A stretch of DNA of 64,000 bases from assembly GCA_037952775.1 (NCBI GenBank), contig JBANAY010000001.1, positions 3,658,001-3,722,000 of the forward strand, read 5' to 3'. This document shows positions 58,861-64,000 of this stretch, one piece after another. The position numbers and the translations under genes were made by a program. Positions within the stretch are counted from its first letter, which is position 1; each line of letters starts with the position of its first letter. The stretch comes from Clonostachys chloroleuca. Lineage: Eukaryota; Ascomycota; Sordariomycetes; Hypocreales; Bionectriaceae. Under the pieces are notes generated by a model. The model worked only from the letters and a program-made list of their open reading frames with translations. It was not told where the DNA came from and made no database searches.

Positions 58861-60692
58861 ATGCGTGCTAGTATCATCGCGGCCACCCTTGCGGGTGCTC
58901 TCGGGGTGACAGCCTACGACAAGGCCCTCGAGAATGCCCTTTCCCACATCCACCGCAGCGGATGCGGCGAGCTTGACGGCTGTGGGAAGCATAACAAGGG
59001 ATCCTACATCCCTGATGGAAAGACATTCATCTTCCCTGATAGGAACTACGAGCATGGCAACCGATGGGAGCTCATAAACAAGCATCCCCATCACCACCAT
59101 GGCCACCACCACGGTCATCACGGCCATCATGGACATCACGGTCATCACGGTCATCACGGCCATCACGGCCATCACGGCCACCACCATGACCTCCACAGCT
59201 ATGTCAACTTCGACTTCCGCGAGGAGTCCCTCATTTTCGATTTCGAGAGGATCGAGGACTGCAACCACGTCAAGACCAAGGAGAAGCTTCGCTACGAGAA
59301 GATTGAGATCAAGGTTGCCGTGGATAAGGCTCACTTTGACCATGCCCGCAGCTACAGCCTCAAGGATGGACACTGCCATGAGCACGATGGCCGTTACCGC
59401 TGCCGCCTTCCGTACAATGAACTAGTCCACGGCGGCCACCACGGCCTTTGCCCCCGCAAGGACAAGTACGGCAAGGAGCTGTTTGTCAAGATTGAGACCG
59501 TCATTGTTGCTGGAGAGGAGCGCTACGAGCTCTGCAACCGTGGTGGGCAGGAGGGAATACTTCCGGCTTCGCTACGCCTGCACCGAGTAAGTCATCCCGT
59601 GCCGAGTCGTTCTGTAGTTGACAGAATTGAAACTAACTTGCTTCTGTCAGGTGTAAGTACAACGAGTATGAGAAGGACTGCTATCATAAGCCTCACCATC
59701 ATCATCACCATGGAAAGCATCACCACGGTCATCACCACCACCACCCCGAGAAGTACCACCACGACCATCACAAACACCATGATCATAAGCACCACCATGG
59801 CCACAAGTGCTGCCACGATCACCACGACAAGCACCATGATCACAAGCACCACGACAAGCACCATGGCTGCGGCTGCCACAAGCACCATGATCACCACAAG
59901 CACCATGACGCCAAGTACCTCGACTACAAGTTCGAAGGCCACAAGCACCACGATCACAAGCACCACGATCACAAGCACCACGATCACAAGCACCACGATC
60001 ACAAGCACCACGATCACAAGCATCACGACAATCACCACCACGGCTGCGGCTGCAAGAAGCACCACCACCACCCCCACGGCCCCCGTGACGTCGAGACCCT
60101 TGAAGTCGCCGAAACCCGCAACGTCGAAGCCCCCGCCGTCGAAACCCGTGATGTTGAACCCACCACCAACCTCGACACCCGCGGCCACCGCCACGGTCTC
60201 GCCTACGAATGCACCGGCACCTTCCTCGAGGCCTACGGCACCGGCAAGTACTCCCACCCCCTCAAGGAGATCGGCTGCGGCCACGAGGGTTATTACCACC
60301 GCTACCCCAAGAAGGAGCTCGAGGTCTCCGTCCACGGCCCCGTCGAGCTCAACGGCCACACCCTCGGCCATTTCTCCGTCCACCTCGACAAGCGCCGCGA
60401 GGACGTCGTGCTCGCCATCGACGTCAGGGTCCACGAGCCCGAGTACTTCGTCACCGAGATCGCCGCCATCATCGTCTGCGAGGACGGCCTCAAGCAGAAG
60501 GACAAGGACATCTGCAAGCCCTCGTCCTACCCGTACCGCCGCCATGACAGGCACGGCCTCGACCACTTCCACTTCGACATCGTCGACGAGTTCCAGTGCA
60601 AGGGCGACTACTTCATCGCCATCTACGTCCTCGTCTGCGTCGCCGAGGACAAGTGCGAGTACAAGAAGATCGGCCACCGCTACGATTACTAG
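58861..60692 (+). CDS. Secreted histidine-rich protein with two cysteine-containing modules
   Basis: Exons 58861-59586 and 59651-60692, with a 64-nt intron ending CTAACTTGCTTCTGTCAG; about 588 residues. Signal peptide 1-18 (cleavage after GVTA). Layout: a short Cys segment; a His/Gly run (GHH units, 59101-59187); a first beta-rich Cys module (FDFERIEDCNH to RYACTEC); a second linker of ~145 residues with roughly 70 histidines, CC and two GCGC motifs; and an acidic linker with three ETR/DTR repeats. A second Cys module follows (LAYECTGTF to CEYKKIG). Such composition binds Zn, Ni or Cu in known His-rich proteins, so extracellular metal binding or wall association is inferred. I recognise no named family. 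Exon 1 needs one G removed near 59545-59555 for its end to match exon 2, giving YFRLRYACTEC. Confidence 0.82.
59101..59187 (+). repeat. GGN-CAY-CAY (Gly-His-His) 9-bp tandem repeat in the His-rich gene
   Basis: Seven uninterrupted GHH units flanked by GHHH at each end. The Gly and His codons vary between copies (GGT, GGC, GGA; CAT, CAC). Confidence 0.9.
59940..60029 (+). repeat. 15-bp tandem repeat encoding His-Lys-His-His-Asp
   Basis: Five identical copies of CACAAGCACCACGAT followed by a sixth with two changes. All are in frame and encode a periodic HKHHD pattern. Confidence 0.92.
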
Positions 60693-61395
60693 ACTGCGTC
60701 AGTTCCGCGGCATCATCTTCTCTCTGCTTGCGCGACAAGACAGGTTTTCCCATCAGGTAGGGAGGTGGTTGCTTTGACCATGGAAAGGGGGAGGTCAGGA
60801 TCTAATGGGGGCGAGGAGACAGGAAATTTCAACAATTGGATAGTTTAAAAAATTAGGTTGACACATAAAACATATACGGCTAGTTAGTTGCTTTTTAGCT
60901 CGATACTTCCTTCCGTCAGACAATGAAAAAGTTTATCTTGTCTTTTCAAAGTTTAGACCCGGTCCGCCTTGAGCTAAGTCGTTTAAGATCTAGACTTCTT
61001 GACATTATGAAGTCTAAGCTGATCCAATACTGCTTATGTTGAGACATGAACTAAGCCAAGACTGGTATTGGTTTGTATCATGTTAAAAAGCTAAGTCAGG
61101 CAGCCAGCCTATTAAGATGACATCAATTGCTGATATCGGCCGACTAAGTGGAAAGAAACGTCAAAATTAGGTCACTAGTATGTTCTTGAGAGCAAATTTA
61201 TTGTCGTAAGTGGTATTTCTATCAAGTATCGTAAGGCTTCGTATCCACCGTCATACTCCAGTAACATGAGAGCATAAGATAAAGTTTCGGCGTGCCCAGA
61301 CGCCAGTGCCCAATTTGTATCATCCTTGCGCGCGAGAAAAATCAAAAACACCAAAAAGTAATAGAAACGCCTAAAACCCCGGTTCGAGGGGTCGA
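60693..61395. other. Convergent intergenic region
   Basis: AT-rich 703 bp between the stop codons of the His-rich gene and PHO89. It probably contains both 3' UTRs. No gene seen. Confidence 0.5.
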
Positions 61396-63184
61396 TCAAG
61401 ACCAATTGGGGGCATAGGTGATGAAACCCATAAGGCAACCTGCGATGAGGCCAGAGACAGGTACGGTGATGAACCAACCAAGGTAGACCCAGGCAACCAT
61501 GCGCCAGTTAATAGCTCGCCAGTCGCCATTGCACAGGCCGACACCAACGATGGCTCCGGTGATGCACTGTGTGGTGGAAACGGGAAGTTCTGTATATTGG
61601 TTAGCAACGTGCTCATAGTTAAATGAGAAAGATTAAATACATACCGAGACGGGTGGCAATAACAATCGTAATGACGGTTCCCAACTCCATCGAGAATCCG
61701 CGGGCGGGAGACATGAGGGTCATGCGGTTACCAAGGTTGGACATGATACGGTAGCCGTAGGTCCAGACACCAACGACGATACCGGCACCACCGAAAGCCA
61801 GAATCCAGACGAGCACGTTAGACTTGGCGCCAGGAATCTTGCCGCTCTCCCATATCTGGTAGATGGAAGCGTAAGGGCCGACAGCGTTAGCCACATCGTT
61901 GGCACCGTGGACGAAAGAGGCGGCAGAGGCAGTCAAAACTTGGAGGAAGGTGTAGAGGAACTCGGTGCGGTTGTCGAAGTGGGTGGCACGGGCATGGATC
62001 TCCTCCATGTCACGGCTGAGCACGGTGTCGGCCTTCTGGGTAGCGACAATATCGACATCAACACCGCGGAAAAGGGCGAACTTGATGGCCCACCAGAGGA
62101 ATTCCTTCCTGTACCATGCCACCTCGGGCTTGGGTCCAACGAGGCTCTTCTTAGCGGGGGTAGTGCTCTCGGCAGCGTCAACAGAGTCACTCATGACGCC
62201 GTCGACGGCCTTGTCTTCGTGCTGTCCCTCAACGTCACCCTCTTCAGAGTGTTGGGCCGCATGACGAGCACGCCGGGCATCCAGCTCCTCCCGAGTCAGA
62301 TGGCCATCGTAGAAGTTACGCACGGCGCCAGTGAAACCGGGAGGCGGGGGTGGGACTTCCCCGCGGCGGAGCAGGAGAGGACCTTGGAAGATGTGCCAGG
62401 CGCGAAGCTGCCAGTCCTCCTTGATGACGACTCTGTAGATCCAGGGAACGAGGAAGACGGCGACGAGCATACCGACACCAGCACCGGTGGCAACAATAAC
62501 ACCAGGCATCTGGGCCTCAGTGAGGTCCACGGTGTAACCGCCGCCCTTCCAGAGGAGAAGCATGACAATAAGCGAGGAGGTAACCCAGAAGTAGAAGGGG
62601 ATGAGAAAGAGACCCTTCATGGTGGGGTTCTTCCGTAGCAAGACACCGTACTTGGTGAAGAGGAAGATGAGGGAAGCAAATGTACCAGACAGGACAGGTG
62701 CGATGACCCAGGCAAGGAAGACCTGAACAACACCAGACTGAATGTTCACGGAGCCATCCGCCTTGTATCCGACCCAAATGACAGCATTGCCACCAAGGGC
62801 ACCAACACCCATACCGAGAACACCACCCAGGATGGAGTGGGTAGTAGACACGGGCATACCAACCTTTGTAGCAAAGGTAAGGTAAAGAGAAGAGGCAATA
62901 ATCGCACAGGTCATGCCCAGCATGAGAAGGGCTGGTGAATCTTCAAAGGCTTGGACGTCGACAACCTTGGTTCGGATGGTATCAGCGACACGGCCGCCAA
63001 CACCGACAGCGCCAGCGAACTCGAGAATAGAGGCTCCGCACATGGCCTGGAGGTAGGTGATGGAGCGCGATGAGACGGACGAGGCCCATGAGTTGGCGAC
63101 ATCGTTGGCACCAATGTTCCAGGCGTCGAGGAAGGCGAAGATAGTGCCAACTGCGAAAAGGTAGTCAAATTGGTGGAGGACCAT
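61396..63184 (-). CDS. pho89: Sodium/phosphate symporter PHO89 (PiT family)
   Basis: Exons 63184-61645 and 61589-61396, joined over a 55-nt intron ending GCTAACCAATATACAG; 577 residues. It has the two inverted PiT signature repeats, GANDVANSWASS in the first half and GANDVANAVGPYAS in the second. Each is followed by a VSTT motif (GMPVSTTHSILGG and LPVSTTQCITGA), and there are about ten to twelve transmembrane helices. A hydrophilic cytosolic loop (about residues 270-400) is rich in Glu/Asp and contains ARRARHAAQHSEE. It imports phosphate with sodium at the plasma membrane and in Neurospora (PHO-4) is induced by phosphate starvation. I found no CACGTG (NUC-1/Pho4 site) in the 816 bp upstream. 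Confidence 0.96.
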
Positions 63185-64000
63185 CTTGGGCAGCTAGTTG
63201 TTGTACAAGTGCTGATGGGAGAAATTGATGATGGATAAGTTATGTGATGCCCGGACGGCGGTATGAATAGTAGAAGTCTTCTACTGCCAAGCGGCGAGCA
63301 AAAAGTAGCACACAAGGTGATACTTTATGTCTGCACTGGCCGCAGAGGGGAGGGGAGGAAGAGGTGGAGAAAGTAGGTGGCTTGCTGAAGCAAAGTAAAA
63401 AGAGAAGAAGGTTTGGGGGCTTGTGCCCGATATTTATATAGGACGGCAAGCAGAAGAATGGAAGAATGGAGAGAAGGTTGGGACTGGTGGCTAGCACAGG
63501 CATCTCAACCGTCGACGGTAGGGTGTGTGAGGAGCAAAGACTCGAAGTGGGTTGGATGGGGGCATCGAAAACAACTCGTCTTGCCTCTTCCTGATGCGAT
63601 GTGCCATCGAAGTCTCCGGGATTGGCCCCAGTGCATGAGCCGGGAGGCTCCAGAGTCGCCTCAGGGTGGGAACCTGGCTGACTGCGTAAGGTATTGAGTT
63701 GCTACAAGGTGAAGAGGGGGAAAAGTGGCATTGAGAGACGGCATCCATCATGTACATCCCTACCAAGGGTGGAAGTCACTTGGGGCCTGCTCTGCCAAGG
63801 CAGGTACTTGCCGTCTAAAAAGTCGAATCCATAATAAAATACCTAAATCTTTGATGCCTCGGTGCCTCTAGCTGGTGGAGCACGTCGACGCTATGCTAAT
63901 CCTCGTCCGAGCCTCTCGTCTATGCGCTCTCCTGCGTCCAATTATGGCCGGATGGCCAGAAAAAGCTGTATTCTGTAGAGAACCAGATCACTAGATGCAC
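63185..64000. other. PHO89 upstream region to window end
   Basis: Non-coding as far as I can see. It contains the TATA box above. Short ORFs have no motif. Confidence 0.5.
63431..63440 (-). promoter_or_regulatory. TATA box upstream of PHO89
   Basis: The minus strand reads TATATAAATA, 247 nt before the start codon; a plausible core promoter. Confidence 0.45.

Noticed and set aside
59592..60677. Minus-strand ORF of 361 codons
   Set aside because: It is the reverse of the His-rich gene: CAC/CAT read backwards gives Val/Met runs. No independent support.
61907..62638. Plus-strand ORF of 243 codons
   Set aside because: Antisense to the PHO89 loop region. Composition explained by the codon pattern of PHO89.
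63185..64000. Search for CACGTG phosphate-control sites upstream of PHO89
   Set aside because: None found; only CACGTC near 63883, which does not match the consensus.

Overview
The window is nuclear DNA of a filamentous ascomycete (Pezizomycotina, probably a sordariomycete). Genes carry short introns (mostly 39-160 nt) with GT..AG ends and CTAAC/CTGAC branch sites. The gene set is typical of that group: a HET-domain protein, a Zn2Cys6 factor, an ERT1/AcuK regulator, a KDM4-type demethylase and a PHO89 transporter. No rRNA, tRNA, CRISPR array or intact transposon was recognised. I cannot name the species.

Layout. 0.4-9.3 kb, all minus strand: RRP12 (ribosome export), a HET-domain protein, and a membrane-anchored histidine-phosphatase-fold protein with altered catalytic motifs. 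11.2-28 kb, all plus strand: a KDM4-like histone demethylase, a kynurenine aminotransferase, a xanthine dehydrogenase behind a cluster of GATA sites, and an M1 aminopeptidase with an optional upstream exon that looks like a mitochondrial presequence. 28-36 kb: about 8 kb with no convincing gene, ending at a Zn2Cys6 transcription factor. 39-45.6 kb, minus strand: the meiotic protein SPO22/ZIP4 and ERT1, whose zinc cluster is split over four exons including 23- and 18-nt microexons. 47.4-48.3 kb: the wreck of a type-B carboxylesterase. 50-55 kb: an uncharacterised conserved protein divergent from ARPC3, and TRM6 converging on ARPC3. 55.3-57.1 kb: a flavin monooxygenase interrupted by an in-frame TAG. 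58.9-60.7 kb: a secreted, extremely histidine-rich protein with two cysteine-containing modules. 61.4-63.2 kb: the Na+/phosphate symporter PHO89.

Functional themes. There is no obvious operon-like cluster. Most genes are housekeeping (RRP12, TRM6, ARPC3) or central metabolism and its control (XDH for purine catabolism, KAT for tryptophan catabolism, ERT1 for gluconeogenesis, PHO89 for phosphate uptake). The most novel item is the histidine-rich secreted protein, a candidate metal-binding extracellular factor.

A quality signal runs through the window. Four genes (RRP12, ERT1, the 50.1-51.5 kb gene and the His-rich gene) each need exactly one inserted or deleted G/C to restore an otherwise convincing reading frame. 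In three of them the shift falls at a G/C homopolymer, and in the fourth at or near a G3 run. This suggests residual sequencing or assembly indels rather than four independent pseudogenes.
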